Assembly: GCF_014303735.1 (NCBI RefSeq) | Contig: NZ_CP060296.1 | Location: 1,189,501 to 1,253,500 of the forward strand | Direction of reading: 5' to 3' | DNA length: 64,000 bases | Source of the DNA: Variovorax sp. PAMC28562 | Lineage (GTDB): Bacteria; Pseudomonadota; Gammaproteobacteria; Burkholderiales; Burkholderiaceae_C | Shown: positions 26,469-35,873 of the stretch, in pieces | Layout: each line of letters opens with the position of its first letter | Position numbering within the stretch: position 1 is the first letter of the stretch | Made by a program: the position numbers and the translations under genes | The notes under the pieces: model-generated | Seen by the model: the letters and a program-made list of their open reading frames with translations, nothing else | The model's database searches: none | Told to the model about the DNA's origin: nothing

Positions 26469-27608
26469 TCAAGCCTTCGTTAGCAGCACGACCGATAGGG
26501 TCAGCAACACCGTTTGCACCGCCCAAGCCCGTCGCAAACCGACGGTTGCACCAAGCACTGCGCCGGTCACCCACAACCCCGCCGCCACGCAGCCGAGGAG
26601 CGCGGCATCCACACCGAACGACAGCGCGTCTGCCTGCCACAGGAAGGCAAGTATCGCGGCGACCCACAGCATGAAGTGCGCGGCGCCGGTCCACTGCTGA
26701 ACACGCGAAAGCGAAGGATCGAAGCGACGCACTGCATCGAGCGCGAACGGTGGTTCGGGAAAGCGCGTCGCCACATCGGGCGGTCGCCACCCCGGCGCCT
26801 TGAACCACACGCGCAGCTTGTCGCGCCAGCGCCGTGCATGCCAGGCATCGCGCAGCAAAGGTACATACGGCCCGAACACCGCGCGCATGGGACTCCAGCT
26901 GTCCAGCGGCTTGCGCGTGCCGTACACGCAGGGCGTGCGTTCTTCGGCGAAGGTGCCGAACATCCGGTCCCACAGAACCAGCATGCCGCCGTAGTTGCGG
27001 TCGATGTATTCGTCGTTGACGGCATGGTGCACGCGATGATTCGACGGCGAAGAGAACACGCGATCGAACCAGCCGAGCTTGCCGATGTGCTCGGTATGAA
27101 TCCAGAACTGGTAGACCAGCACGATGAGCCCCGCCACGCCGAACTGCTCGGGTGGCACGCCGAGCAAGGCCATCGGCAGGTAGAACGGCCAGCCCAACAA
27201 CGCGACCGTGCTCTCTTGCCGCAACGCGGTCGAGAGGTTGAAGTCCTGGCTCTGGTGATGCACCGAGTGCGCTGCCCAGAACACGGCCGACTCGTGCCCC
27301 GCACGGTGCAGCCAATAGTCGCAAAAGTCGAACAGCACCACGGCCAGAACCCAGCCGATGGCGCTGTCCCAGAAAGTTTCGCCGGGCGGATGGATCCACC
27401 GCGTCGCCAGCGGAAACACCATCGCGTAGAGGCCGATTTGAAAGAGCTGCGTGCAGACCGCAGCGGCCTGGCTCAACAAGCCCTGGCTCAGGCTGCTGAT
27501 GCTGTCGTTGAGCCGCCAGGTGTTGCGCCGCTTACGCCAACCCCAGGCGAACTCGAGCGCCATGAGCAACGCGAATACCGGCACCACCAACACCACCAGA
27601 CGATGCAC
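26469..27608 (-). CDS. Sterol desaturase/fatty acid hydroxylase family protein
   Basis: A 379-residue membrane protein with the histidine-box signature of non-haem diiron hydroxylases: HRAGH, HSVHH and HRVHH, set between hydrophobic helices, plus an extra C-terminal membrane region of four helices. The layout resembles alkylglycerol monooxygenase-like members more than C5 sterol desaturases. It would hydroxylate or cleave a lipid in the membrane. It follows the ketosynthase gene by 12 bases, starts with GTG, and is probably the last gene of the hydrolase-ACP-ketosynthase operon. Confidence 0.82.
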   Translation of the reverse strand: MHRLVVLVVPVFALLMALEFAWGWRKRRNTWRLNDSISSLSQGLLSQAAAVCTQLFQIGLYAMVFPLATRWIHPPGETFWDSAIGWVLAVVLFDFCDYWLHRAGHESAVFWAAHSVHHQSQDFNLSTALRQESTVALLGWPFYLPMALLGVPPEQFGVAGLIVLVYQFWIHTEHIGKLGWFDRVFSSPSNHRVHHAVNDEYIDRNYGGMLVLWDRMFGTFAEERTPCVYGTRKPLDSWSPMRAVFGPYVPLLRDAWHARRWRDKLRVWFKAPGWRPPDVATRFPEPPFALDAVRRFDPSLSRVQQWTGAAHFMLWVAAILAFLWQADALSFGVDAALLGCVAAGLWVTGAVLGATVGLRRAWAVQTVLLTLSVVLLTKA

Positions 27609-27620
27609 GAGATGCTTCGC

Positions 27621-28862
27621 TCAGTCGGTGAGACTGGCGCGACTCGCGACCAGTACGGCGTTGGTACCGCCGAACGCGAACGAGTTCGAAATGGCGTGCC
27701 GCAGCCGCGGTGCCGCGCGCGCGGCGCCGCGCACGAAGTCGAGCGCGAACGCCGCATCGGGCGTCTGCAGATTGGCCGTCGGCGGCACGCTGCGACGCTC
27801 CAATGCGCGCAGCGTGGCAACCAGCTCGACGGCACCGCCGCCGCCCAGCAGGTGGCCGTGAATCGCCTTGGTCGCACTGACCGGCACGGCATCGCCGAAC
27901 ACCTCGTTCACCGAGATTGCCTCTGCCGCATCGCCGGCGCCGGTGGCGGTGCCATGCGCGTTGATGTAGCCGATGTCGGCTGCATCGAGGCCGGCATCAC
28001 GCAACGCGGCGCGCATGGCACGCACTTGGCCGCCCGCATCGGGGTTGGTCATGTGCACGCTGTCGCAGTTGGTGGCGTAGCCGCTCAGGAAGGTGGTGGG
28101 CTTCACGCCGCGCGCCAAGGCGTGCGCTTCCGATTCGATCACCAGCGCAGCAGCGCCTTCGCCGAGAGCGAAGCCGACGCGGTCGGCCGAGAACGGACGG
28201 CATGCAGTCGAAGGGTCGTCCGCCGGTGGCTGCGCGGTGACGCGCATCGAATGCCAGCCAGCCATCGTGCCGGACGTGAGCATGGCCTCGTGCCCGCCGA
28301 CGATCGCGATATCGATCCAGCCGCCTCTTATCGCGCGCATCGCTTCGCCGATAGCGACAGCCGATGAGGCGCATGCGCAGGCATAGCTCAACGCCGCACC
28401 ACGCGCACCGAACAGCAGGCCGAGCTCGGCCGCGGCGGCGTTTGGCATGGTCGTGAGCACCGCGGTCGGGCGGATGCGTCGCTTGTGGCGATACAGCGCG
28501 ATCGCCGTTTCGTCGAAGCTCGCCGAGCCGGCCATGCCGCTGCCCCAATACACGCCGAGGCGTTCGCCGTCGGGTGGCGTTTCGGCCAGGCCCGCCATGG
28601 TGAATGCATCGCGTGCCGCAGCGATGGCCATGGCCGTGCCGCGGTCGAGCGGCAAGCGCGATGTGCTGCGTTCGGAGTCGTCGAAGTCGCAGGATGCGAC
28701 GGCGAGCTGCATCGCATCGAGCCCTTCGATTTCAAGCGTGAGCGCGCGCACCGCAGAACGACCCGCGAACAGCGCGTCGTCGAATTGCGCAAGCGTGTGG
28801 CCGAGCGGCGTGACGAGGCCGATGCCGCTCACGCCGATGCGTGCGCCCTGGCCGTTGCTCAT
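27621..28862 (-). CDS. Beta-ketoacyl synthase (FabF-like)
   Basis: A 413-residue condensing enzyme. The active-site Cys is Cys164 in SYACACASSAVAIG, followed by the two catalytic histidines in NAHGTATGAGD and HGHLLGGGG, giving a full CHH triad. It extends acyl chains bound to an acyl carrier protein. Its ATG overlaps the ACP stop codon (ATGA), indicating coupled translation with a dedicated ACP. No acyltransferase, ketoreductase or dehydratase is encoded nearby, so it must borrow those from fatty acid synthesis or act alone. The pathway is unknown. Confidence 0.84.
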   Translation of the reverse strand: MSNGQGARIGVSGIGLVTPLGHTLAQFDDALFAGRSAVRALTLEIEGLDAMQLAVASCDFDDSERSTSRLPLDRGTAMAIAAARDAFTMAGLAETPPDGERLGVYWGSGMAGSASFDETAIALYRHKRRIRPTAVLTTMPNAAAAELGLLFGARGAALSYACACASSAVAIGEAMRAIRGGWIDIAIVGGHEAMLTSGTMAGWHSMRVTAQPPADDPSTACRPFSADRVGFALGEGAAALVIESEAHALARGVKPTTFLSGYATNCDSVHMTNPDAGGQVRAMRAALRDAGLDAADIGYINAHGTATGAGDAAEAISVNEVFGDAVPVSATKAIHGHLLGGGGAVELVATLRALERRSVPPTANLQTPDAAFALDFVRGAARAAPRLRHAISNSFAFGGTNAVLVASRASLTD

Positions 28863-29200
28863 GCGCGTGCTGAGCTCAGCACCGGCTTCATCGCGTTCGC
28901 AAGCGGTGCCACGGGGGTCGCTGCGGGCGCGGGCAGATCGTCGATGACTTCGCACAGCCGTTGCAACGTGATGCCGGCCTCGCGGGGGTCGAGACGCTCT
29001 TCCGGAATGCGCAGGTGAAACGCATCTTCGACAGCGAAGACGAACTCCATCAACGCCAGCGAGTCGAGGCCGAGGTCGGTCAACGTCGTCGTCGGTTGAA
29101 CGGCTGCGGCCTCGACCTTGAAGTCGCTCCGCAAAATGCCGGCGATGGTGTTGAATGTGGGCGATGTCGCGGACGTCGTCGAGGTTGTCGTTGCGGTCAT
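28859..29200 (-). CDS. Acyl carrier protein
   Basis: A 113-residue carrier protein with the phosphopantetheine site DLGLDSLALMEF (Ser47). A Thr/Ser-rich N-terminal tail of about 15 residues and an Ala/Pro-rich C-terminal tail of about 25 residues make it longer than housekeeping AcpP (about 78). It overlaps the ketosynthase start by four bases and follows the hydrolase gene by 37 bases, so it most likely serves only this cluster. Confidence 0.85.
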   Translation of the reverse strand: MTATTTSTTSATSPTFNTIAGILRSDFKVEAAAVQPTTTLTDLGLDSLALMEFVFAVEDAFHLRIPEERLDPREAGITLQRLCEVIDDLPAPAATPVAPLANAMKPVLSSARA

Positions 29201-29237
29201 GTGGATCTCCTGTGTGCCGATGGTGAGAGTCCGTGCG

Positions 29238-30086
29238 TCAGCCAGCGCTGTGCGCGATGGTCGAAGCGAACTCGAGGGCGTGCCGGACCACTTGATGGCG
29301 GTCGTTGTCGATGGTGATCATGTGATAGCTGTCACCCAGCACCACGGCACGAAAAGAAGCGGAGCGCAGTCCGCGCGCAAGCAGATCGAGGTTGCCCACG
29401 CTGGCCACTTCGTCCTGCCGCGCATGCAGCGCGAGCACGTGATCGCAGACCACGCGGCCAAGCTGGCTGCGCACGTGGCGCATCAGGCGATGGTGTTCGC
29501 GCATGTGTGCGATACCGATCACCGAAGAACCTGCACTGGAAATGCGACGCGTGCGCAGTTCGCGCTCGATCCATGCGCGCACACGCTCGTTCTTGACGCC
29601 ATAAGGCGCGCGCTCACGGTACTTCCAGAAACGGCCGAGCGGCGTGTACAGCGCCAACGGCAGCAAGAACTGCCAGCGCGGAACGGCCCAGCCGTCGAAG
29701 CGCAAAGTAGTCGACATCAGCAGCAGTGCATCGACGCGGCGCTCGCAGCGGATGGCTGCGGCCAGCGCAAGCGATGCGCCGGCTGAAATACCGACCAGCA
29801 TCACGCGCTCGTGTGACGTGCGCAGTGCGTCGATGCGACGTTCGATCGAATCTATCCACTGCTCGAACGGAGCTGCTTTTTGCTTCTCGACGCCTGGATT
29901 GAAAGAGTAGCCATCGATCGACATCGGGTGCACCGAGTAACCCACGCTGCGCAGCGCGCTTTGCACGCCCTGCAATTCATCGGGCGTGCTGCACAAGCCG
30001 TGCAGCAGCACGACCGCTGTGCGACTGGCCGTTGAATGATCTAAGCCGTGGTCGTGTCCAATGACAAATGCGGGCCGCGCGCTCAA
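29238..30086 (-). CDS. Alpha/beta hydrolase, possible thioesterase or lipase
   Basis: A 282-residue alpha/beta-hydrolase. Oxyanion-side VVLLHGLCSTP (about 25-35), nucleophile elbow GISAGAS (Ser101), an acidic residue in HARQDEVA and the catalytic His in DSYHMITID form the triad, close to carboxylesterases of the Est30 type. Together with the downstream ACP and ketosynthase it might release acyl products. It starts with TTG, preceded by AGGGG about eight bases upstream; no ATG start is available nearby. Divergent from the response regulator at 30247. Confidence 0.75.
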   Translation of the reverse strand: MSARPAFVIGHDHGLDHSTASRTAVVLLHGLCSTPDELQGVQSALRSVGYSVHPMSIDGYSFNPGVEKQKAAPFEQWIDSIERRIDALRTSHERVMLVGISAGASLALAAAIRCERRVDALLLMSTTLRFDGWAVPRWQFLLPLALYTPLGRFWKYRERAPYGVKNERVRAWIERELRTRRISSAGSSVIGIAHMREHHRLMRHVRSQLGRVVCDHVLALHARQDEVASVGNLDLLARGLRSASFRAVVLGDSYHMITIDNDRHQVVRHALEFASTIAHSAG

Positions 30087-30246
30087 CGGTAGACCCCTGG
30101 CCTTTTGCTGATAACCCGCTCCCTGAAAATCACCTGCTGTCGTATGCTCATGCCCCGTTTATCGCGCCGAGCGGCTGACGTGCCGCTGACCCTCTGATTG
30201 CGTATAAACACGTACTTTCGACCACCGTTTTCTCCAGCTAAAACCG

Positions 30247-30936
30247 ATGCGAATACTTCTTGTCGAAGACGACGCCGTACTGCGCGAAGTGATGCTGCGC
30301 AGCCTCGCGGATGCGGGGCATCGCGTCGATGTCGCATCGAATGTCGATGACGCCGATCACCTGTGGCGGGTGCAGCCGTTCGATGCGGTGCTGCTCGATC
30401 TCAACTTGCCGGTGACCGGTGCGATGGGCAGTGTAACTGGCAGCGGCCTGACCGCGTTGCGCCATGCGCGGGCTCGTGGCGACCGCACGCCGGTACTGGT
30501 ACTGACCGCACGCGACCGCACCGAAGAGCGCATCGCCGGTCTCGATGCAGGCGCCGACGACTACCTCGGCAAGCCCTTCGATCTGGCCGAAGTCGAAGCG
30601 CGCTTGCGGGCCTTGGTGCGACGCGCCAAGGGCACCGAAGACATGGTCACGCTCGGCCAGCTCAAGCTCGATCGCAAGGCACGGCGCTTTGCGATGGGCA
30701 GCACGCCGCTCGACTTGCCGGCGCGCGAGTTCGAGGTGCTGTGGGAACTCATGAGCCCGCCGGGTCATGCGGTGAGCAAGCGCTCCTTGTCGGACAAGCT
30801 CTCGACCTTCGATGAGGCGCTCGGCGACAACGCGCTCGAAGCCTTCATCTCGCGCCTGCGCAAGAAGCTGCTGGGCAGCGGTGCAAGCATCCGTACATTG
30901 CGAGGCATCGGTTACCTGCTGGAAGCCGAACAGTGA
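30247..30936 (+). CDS. OmpR-family response regulator (TctD/QseB-like) with receiver insertion
   Basis: A 229-residue regulator: receiver with acidic DD (8-9), phospho-acceptor Asp51 (LLDLNLP) and Lys in GKPF, then a winged-helix domain ending IRTLRGIGYLLE. Between the LP of beta3 and the following GL helix start there are about 11 residues instead of the usual three: VTGAMGSVTGS, apparently a small in-frame duplication. It is paired with the kinase gene that overlaps it by four bases. Promoter targets are unknown; the divergent hydrolase-ACP operon is a candidate. Confidence 0.85.
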   Translation: MRILLVEDDAVLREVMLRSLADAGHRVDVASNVDDADHLWRVQPFDAVLLDLNLPVTGAMGSVTGSGLTALRHARARGDRTPVLVLTARDRTEERIAGLDAGADDYLGKPFDLAEVEARLRALVRRAKGTEDMVTLGQLKLDRKARRFAMGSTPLDLPAREFEVLWELMSPPGHAVSKRSLSDKLSTFDEALGDNALEAFISRLRKKLLGSGASIRTLRGIGYLLEAEQ

Positions 30937-32279
30937 ACGCGCCTTCGCTGACGCAGCGTCTGCTGCGCAGCGTGCTGCTGCCCTTGGGCCTGACATGGCT
31001 CATCGGCACGGCGGTGGCGATCTTCATCGCCAACGTGTTGACCGAGCAGGCCTTCGATCACGCGATGCTCGACGATGCGTATTCGGTGTCGACCAACGTG
31101 CAGGTGAGCGATGGCGGCATCGAGCTTTTGCTGTCGCCGCGCGAAGTGACCACGGTGCTTTTCGATCAGGTCGAAACCGTGTACTTCGCGGTGCTGCGGC
31201 CCGATGGTTCGCTGCTTGCAGGCAACGCCGGGCTGGAAGCGCCGGCGCCTGGCGAAAACGCGCAGCTGCGCTTTTCGGACATCGTTTTTCAGGGCAATGC
31301 GTTGCGTGCCGTGGTGCTCAGGCATGACTCGCCAAATGCCTATCAAGTCATCATCGCGCAGACCACGCGAGCCCGTTCCACGCTGGTTGCGCGGCTGCTC
31401 AGCTATGCGCTCACACCGCAACTCATCCTGCTCGCCTTGTTGGCGCTGTGGATCTGGCGGCGTATCCGAAACGACCTGCGGCCGTTGGGTGAGCTGCAAC
31501 GCGCACTCGACCGCCGCGATGCGCGCGACCTCGCGCCGGTGCCGGTGGCGCAGACGTCGCGTGAGTTGCAAAGGCTCGGCAATACCGTCAACTCGCTGTT
31601 CGAACGGCTCGGTTCAAGCGTCCGGGCGCAGCGGGAATTTGCCGGCAATGTGGCGCACGAGTTGCGGACGCCGCTGGCCGGCATTCGTGCGCTGGCCGAG
31701 TACGGACTCGCTCAGCCAAACCCCGTGGTGTGGCGTGAGCAACTGGAACGCATTGCGGCGAGCCAGGCACGCGCGAGCCGCCTCGTCGACCAGCTGCTCG
31801 GCCTCGCATTGGCCGATGAGGCGCACGCGGGATTGCAACGAGAGCCGGTTCGGCTCGATCGCCTCGCTGAAGAAGCCGTCATGCGGCACCTGACGCGCGC
31901 CGATGCGAGGGGCGTCGATCTCGGTGCGATCGGGCTTGAGAAGCCTGTCACGGTGGATGCCAACGCCGCATTGATCGAAGGCATCCTGGACAACCTCATC
32001 GACAACGCGATGCGCTATGGCGGGCGCACGATCACGATCGAACTCGCAGGCAGCACGCTCAGTGTGGTGGACGATGGCGCCGGAATTCCGGCCGATGCGC
32101 AACGTGAACTGGTGCAGCGCGGGTCGCAAGGTGCGGCGGGGCAGAAGCTGGGCCAGGGCGCCGGACTCGGACTGTCGATCGTGGCGCGCTACGCCAAGCT
32201 GCTTGGCGCCGAGCTCACGCTGGAAAACGACGCGGCCACCGGTGGCTTGCGCGTCAACGTCGCGTTCGCTGGCGCCTGA
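30933..32279 (+). CDS. Sensor histidine kinase, TctE-like
   Basis: A 448-residue membrane kinase with two helices (about 13-35 and 157-178) around a periplasmic 2CSK_N-type domain (FDHAMLDDAYSVSTNV, YFAVLRPDGSLL). Kinase motifs: H-box NVAHELRTPLAGIRALAEY (His242), N-box DNLIDNAMRYGG, and G-boxes DDGAGIP and GAGLGLSI. TctE-like kinases often sense organic acids such as tricarboxylates; the ligand here is unknown. It starts with GTG in a GTGA overlap with the response regulator stop. Confidence 0.86.
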   Translation: MNAPSLTQRLLRSVLLPLGLTWLIGTAVAIFIANVLTEQAFDHAMLDDAYSVSTNVQVSDGGIELLLSPREVTTVLFDQVETVYFAVLRPDGSLLAGNAGLEAPAPGENAQLRFSDIVFQGNALRAVVLRHDSPNAYQVIIAQTTRARSTLVARLLSYALTPQLILLALLALWIWRRIRNDLRPLGELQRALDRRDARDLAPVPVAQTSRELQRLGNTVNSLFERLGSSVRAQREFAGNVAHELRTPLAGIRALAEYGLAQPNPVVWREQLERIAASQARASRLVDQLLGLALADEAHAGLQREPVRLDRLAEEAVMRHLTRADARGVDLGAIGLEKPVTVDANAALIEGILDNLIDNAMRYGGRTITIELAGSTLSVVDDGAGIPADAQRELVQRGSQGAAGQKLGQGAGLGLSIVARYAKLLGAELTLENDAATGGLRVNVAFAGA

Positions 32280-32331
32280 GACGCGCGCCACTTTCAAGGC
32301 GCGAATTCGGCTATGCCCAGGCTGCCGGGCG

Positions 32332-33435
32332 TTATGCGAGCGCCGGATAGTCGGTGTAGCCCTTTGTGCCGCCGCCGTACAACGTGGCCTTGTCGAGCTC
32401 GTTCCATGGCGCGCTTTCGCGGATGCGGCGTACCAGGTCCGGGTTGGCGATGAAGGGCCTTCCGAAGGCCACGAGATCGTCGCCTTCCTTGACCGCGATC
32501 TCGGCCATCGGCTTGTCGTAGCCGTTGTTCACCATCCAAGCGCCCTTGCCGCCGGCCTGGCGGTAAGCAGCCTTGAGCGCTTCGTAGTCGAACGGCCTGT
32601 CGTCCAGTTCACGCGGGCCACCGGTGGCGCCTTCGATGATGTGGATGTAGGCCAGCCCGAGCGTCGCCAAGTGCTTCACGACGTAGGTGAAGAGCGGTTG
32701 TGGATCGGCGTCTTCGACGCCGTTGGCTGGCGTCACCGGCGACAGGCGGATGCCGGTCTTGCCGCCGCCGACGGCATCGACTACGGCGCGCGTGACTTCG
32801 AGCGTGAAGCGGGCGCGGTTCTCGATGCTGCCGCCGTAGTCGTCGGTGCGCTGGTTGCTGTTGGTCTTCAGAAACTGGTCGAGCAGGTAGCCGTTGGCGC
32901 CGTGAATTTCGACACCGTCGAAGCCGGCCGTTTCAACTGCGTTGCGTGCCGCAGTGGCAAAGGAGTGAACGATGCCGGGGATCTCTCCAGCGTCGAGCGC
33001 GCGGGGTTCCGAGGTGTCGACGAAGCCTGCCACGCCGTCCTTGATGAGCACGGTCTTGGTCTTGGCGGTGATGGCCGAAGGTGCGACGGGTTTGCCGCCT
33101 TCGGGTTGCAAGTCGATGTGCGACACGCGGCCCACGTGCCAGAGTTGCACGACGATCTTGCCGCCGTCGGCATGCACCGCGTCGGTCACCTTCTTCCATG
33201 CGTCGAGCTGCTCGGTGCCGTAGAGGCCCGGTACGTCGGAGTAGCCCTGGCCCTGCTGGCTGATCGCGGTTGCTTCGGTGATGAGCAGTCCGGCGCTGGC
33301 ACGCTGCGCGTAATAGGTCGAGGCGATGTCGGGCGGAACGGCGTTGGGCGAGCGATTGCGCGTCAGCGGCGCCATCACGATGCGGTTGGCGAGGTGCAGG
33401 TCGCCGGCTTGTACGGGGTCGAAAAGTGTGTGCAT
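32332..33435 (-). CDS. Old yellow enzyme family ene-reductase (NADH:flavin oxidoreductase)
   Basis: A 367-residue FMN-binding TIM-barrel protein. Features typical of NemA-type alkene reductases are LFDPVQAGDLHLANRIVMAPLTRNR at the start, VQLWHVGR, GFDGVEIHGANGYLLDQFL (substrate-binding His/Asn pair), NQRTDDYGGS and the FMN-phosphate segment DLVAFGRPFIANPDL. It reduces activated C=C bonds, nitroesters or quinones. The ATG at 33435 matches the family start; a TTG at 33459 would add eight residues. Confidence 0.9.
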   Translation of the reverse strand: MHTLFDPVQAGDLHLANRIVMAPLTRNRSPNAVPPDIASTYYAQRASAGLLITEATAISQQGQGYSDVPGLYGTEQLDAWKKVTDAVHADGGKIVVQLWHVGRVSHIDLQPEGGKPVAPSAITAKTKTVLIKDGVAGFVDTSEPRALDAGEIPGIVHSFATAARNAVETAGFDGVEIHGANGYLLDQFLKTNSNQRTDDYGGSIENRARFTLEVTRAVVDAVGGGKTGIRLSPVTPANGVEDADPQPLFTYVVKHLATLGLAYIHIIEGATGGPRELDDRPFDYEALKAAYRQAGGKGAWMVNNGYDKPMAEIAVKEGDDLVAFGRPFIANPDLVRRIRESAPWNELDKATLYGGGTKGYTDYPALA

Positions 33436-33570
33436 CGGGATCAGGTCTAAGTTGGACAAAAGGGGACGAGGGCGGCAAGGTTAGCGCCGCGCGCGCAAAC
33501 GTGCTGTGACAGGGTTGTCGTGCGGTGTCGGCCGGGTGTCGCAAAATGATCTGCCGACCGCCACGAGCCC

Positions 33571-34845
33571 ATGACCTTTTCGTCCAAGCCACCCGACACG
33601 CCAGCCCTGGCCGCGCTGTCATCGGCGGCGTCGCGCTCTGTTCGAAGCCCGCTTCGAATGGCCCTTGCGCTGTCGATGGGTGCAGCGGTGTCGCTCGGCA
33701 TCACGCGCTTCGCCTATGGCCTGCTGTTGCCACCGATGCGCGCCGATCTGGGTTGGAGCTATGCGCTGGCCGGCGGCATGAACACCGCCAATGCCTTCGG
33801 CTACCTGATGGGCGCGCTGGTGATGCCGGCCTTGATGCGGCGCGTCGGCCCCAAGCGCTTGCTGGTGTGGGGCGCGGTGCTGGCGAGCATCTTCATGGCC
33901 GCGAGCGGCTTCGTCGAAGCGGCGCCTGCCCTGTTGTTGCAACGCTGGCTCGCCGGCGTGGCCAGCGCATGGGTCTTCGTGGCGGGTGGGCTGCTGGCTG
34001 CGCGGCTCGGCGCCGAGCACCCGACGCGCGCCGGCTTGTTGCTCGGCATCTATTACGGCGGGACTGGCTTCGGCATCTTGCTGTCGGCGTTGCTGGTGCC
34101 GCCGGTGCTGCATGCGGCGGCGGGCGTGCCGCACGGTTGGGCCTGGGCGTGGTGGATGCTGGCGGCGGTGAGTGCCGTGGCGACGATGGTGTTGGCGGTG
34201 ACGGTGCGTGCGCTGGACCGCAATACAGCACGCCGAACGACCGTGCCCACGAACACGGCGGAGGTGCGAGTCGGTCCGCGGCCCGTGCCGGTGCGCCGCT
34301 TCGGCTGGGCACTCGGTGGCTACACCTTCTTCGGCGCAGGCTACATCGGCTACATGACTTTCGTCATCGCGCTGCTGCGGGAGCAGGGCGCCAGCGCCGG
34401 CGGCGTCACGTTGTTTTATTCGTTGCTCGGCGTGGCCTGCGTCGCGTCGTCGCGTCTTTGGGCTGGCCTGCTCGATCGCTATCGGGATGGTCGACCGCAG
34501 GCACTGCTGAACACCTTGCTGGGCATAGCGACCTTGCTGCCGGTGTTGAGCACGTCGTGGCCTGTGGCGGTGGCGTCCGGTGTACTTTTCGGCGCGGTGT
34601 TTCTGTCGGTGGTGGCATCGACCACGGCACTGGTCCGGCACAACCTGCCAGAAGCGCAGTGGGCCACCGGCATCAGCGCATTCACGATCGCTTTCGCGCT
34701 GGGGCAGATCGTCGGACCGACGGTGGCGGGCTGGATTTCCGATGGTTCAGGGGGCCTGGCGCGCGGGCTCGTCGTGTCGGCGATCACTTTGTGGATCGGC
34801 GCTGCGTTGGCGTCGAAGCAGAAGCCTTTGGCAATGCCGACATGA
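33571..34845 (+). CDS. MFS transporter, YbfB/YjiJ family
   Basis: A 424-residue membrane protein with twelve hydrophobic segments and a charged central loop (about 210-235). The opening GITRFAYGLLLPPMRADLGW and TANAFGYLMGA blocks are characteristic of the YbfB/YjiJ group of major facilitator transporters, whose substrates are mostly uncharacterised. The N-terminal 28 residues are polar and may not all be translated. It is divergent from the ene-reductase and converges with the GST gene. Confidence 0.82.
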   Translation: MTFSSKPPDTPALAALSSAASRSVRSPLRMALALSMGAAVSLGITRFAYGLLLPPMRADLGWSYALAGGMNTANAFGYLMGALVMPALMRRVGPKRLLVWGAVLASIFMAASGFVEAAPALLLQRWLAGVASAWVFVAGGLLAARLGAEHPTRAGLLLGIYYGGTGFGILLSALLVPPVLHAAAGVPHGWAWAWWMLAAVSAVATMVLAVTVRALDRNTARRTTVPTNTAEVRVGPRPVPVRRFGWALGGYTFFGAGYIGYMTFVIALLREQGASAGGVTLFYSLLGVACVASSRLWAGLLDRYRDGRPQALLNTLLGIATLLPVLSTSWPVAVASGVLFGAVFLSVVASTTALVRHNLPEAQWATGISAFTIAFALGQIVGPTVAGWISDGSGGLARGLVVSAITLWIGAALASKQKPLAMPT

Positions 34846-34874
34846 CGACGGTCGGGCGCGCTCCCGTCATTGCG

Positions 34875-35483
34875 CTACTTCAGCGCGGCTTCAGCCTTCA
34901 AGGCTTCCTGAACAGCCGGTCGCGCACCAACGCGCGCATGCCAAGCCATGACCGCCGGGTACGGCGACAAGTCGATGCCCAGCGGCTTGGCCCAGTTGGT
35001 GATGGTGAACAGGTAGCCGTCGGCCACGTTGAAGTGCTCACCCATCAGGTACTCCTTGCCTGCGAGCTCGCTCTCCAGCCATGTATAGCGCGACGCGAGC
35101 CGTGCCTTGACCACGGCTTTGTACTCGTCCGGCGTGGCCGGATTGAAGAGTGGGCTGAAGCCCTTGTGCATCTCCGTGCCGATGAAGTTCAACCACTCTT
35201 GCAGGCGGTAGCGCGGCATCGTGCCCGCAGCGGGCGCAAGGTTTTTCAGCGGGACCAAGTCGGCGATGTATTGCAGGATGGCCGGGCCCTCGCGCAGGCG
35301 CGTGCCATCGTCTAGTTCGAGCATGGGCACGTAGCCGAGCGGATTGATGCCGTAGTAGTCGGTGCCGTCTTGCAGCTTGTGGCTCTTGGTGCTGGCGAGC
35401 ACGGGCTCGAACGCGAGGCCGGCCTCATGCAGGGCGATGTGCGGCGACAGCGAGCAGGCGCCGGGGGAGAAATACAGCTTCAT
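34875..35483 (-). CDS. Glutathione S-transferase, beta-class (GstA/BphK-like)
   Basis: A 202-residue GST with the beta-class N terminus MKLYFSPGACSLSPHI, where Cys10 forms the mixed disulfide with glutathione. The cis-Pro region (GYVPML), GSH-binding EGPAILQYI and a C-terminal helical domain with ADGYLFTI are in place. It conjugates or reduces electrophiles in the cytoplasm. CGGAG nine bases before the ATG decides the start. Confidence 0.9.
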   Translation of the reverse strand: MKLYFSPGACSLSPHIALHEAGLAFEPVLASTKSHKLQDGTDYYGINPLGYVPMLELDDGTRLREGPAILQYIADLVPLKNLAPAAGTMPRYRLQEWLNFIGTEMHKGFSPLFNPATPDEYKAVVKARLASRYTWLESELAGKEYLMGEHFNVADGYLFTITNWAKPLGIDLSPYPAVMAWHARVGARPAVQEALKAEAALK

Positions 35484-35687
35484 GGAGTGCTCCGTTGGTT
35501 TCATTTGTGTCGACAAGATGGCGAATGCTAACGGGTCCATGGACTCCGGGTGAGGGTGCGGAGGATCTAGCCAGTGACCGCGTTTTTGTCCTACGGTCCC
35601 TCGCGGGCGCCGACTATTCGCTGCCGCTCGCGCCAACATTTAATCTTTGTTTCCCTGCGGGCGGTGGCCTGCTGCAAAGGAGTTTCC

Positions 35688-35873
35688 ATGTTGAAGTACG
35701 CAATTGTTTTTGCCGTGATTTCGCTTATCGCCGGTGCTCTCGGCTTTGGTGGTGTGGCTGCCGGCGCCGCCGGCATTGCGAAGGTGCTGTTCGGCTTGTT
35801 CCTGATCCTGGCAGTTGTGTTCCTGGTACTCGCCGCACTGGGTGTGGGAGCTGTCCGAAAAGCGCTCGACTAG
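35688..35873 (+). CDS. DUF1328 small membrane protein (YtjA-like)
   Basis: A 61-residue protein made of two transmembrane helices (about 3-22 and 30-52) separated by a Gly/Ala turn, as in the DUF1328/UPF0391 family. AAAGGAG sits seven bases before the ATG. Function is unknown in the family; several members are stress-induced. It stands alone between the GST gene and mnmG. Confidence 0.85.
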   Translation: MLKYAIVFAVISLIAGALGFGGVAAGAAGIAKVLFGLFLILAVVFLVLAALGVGAVRKALD

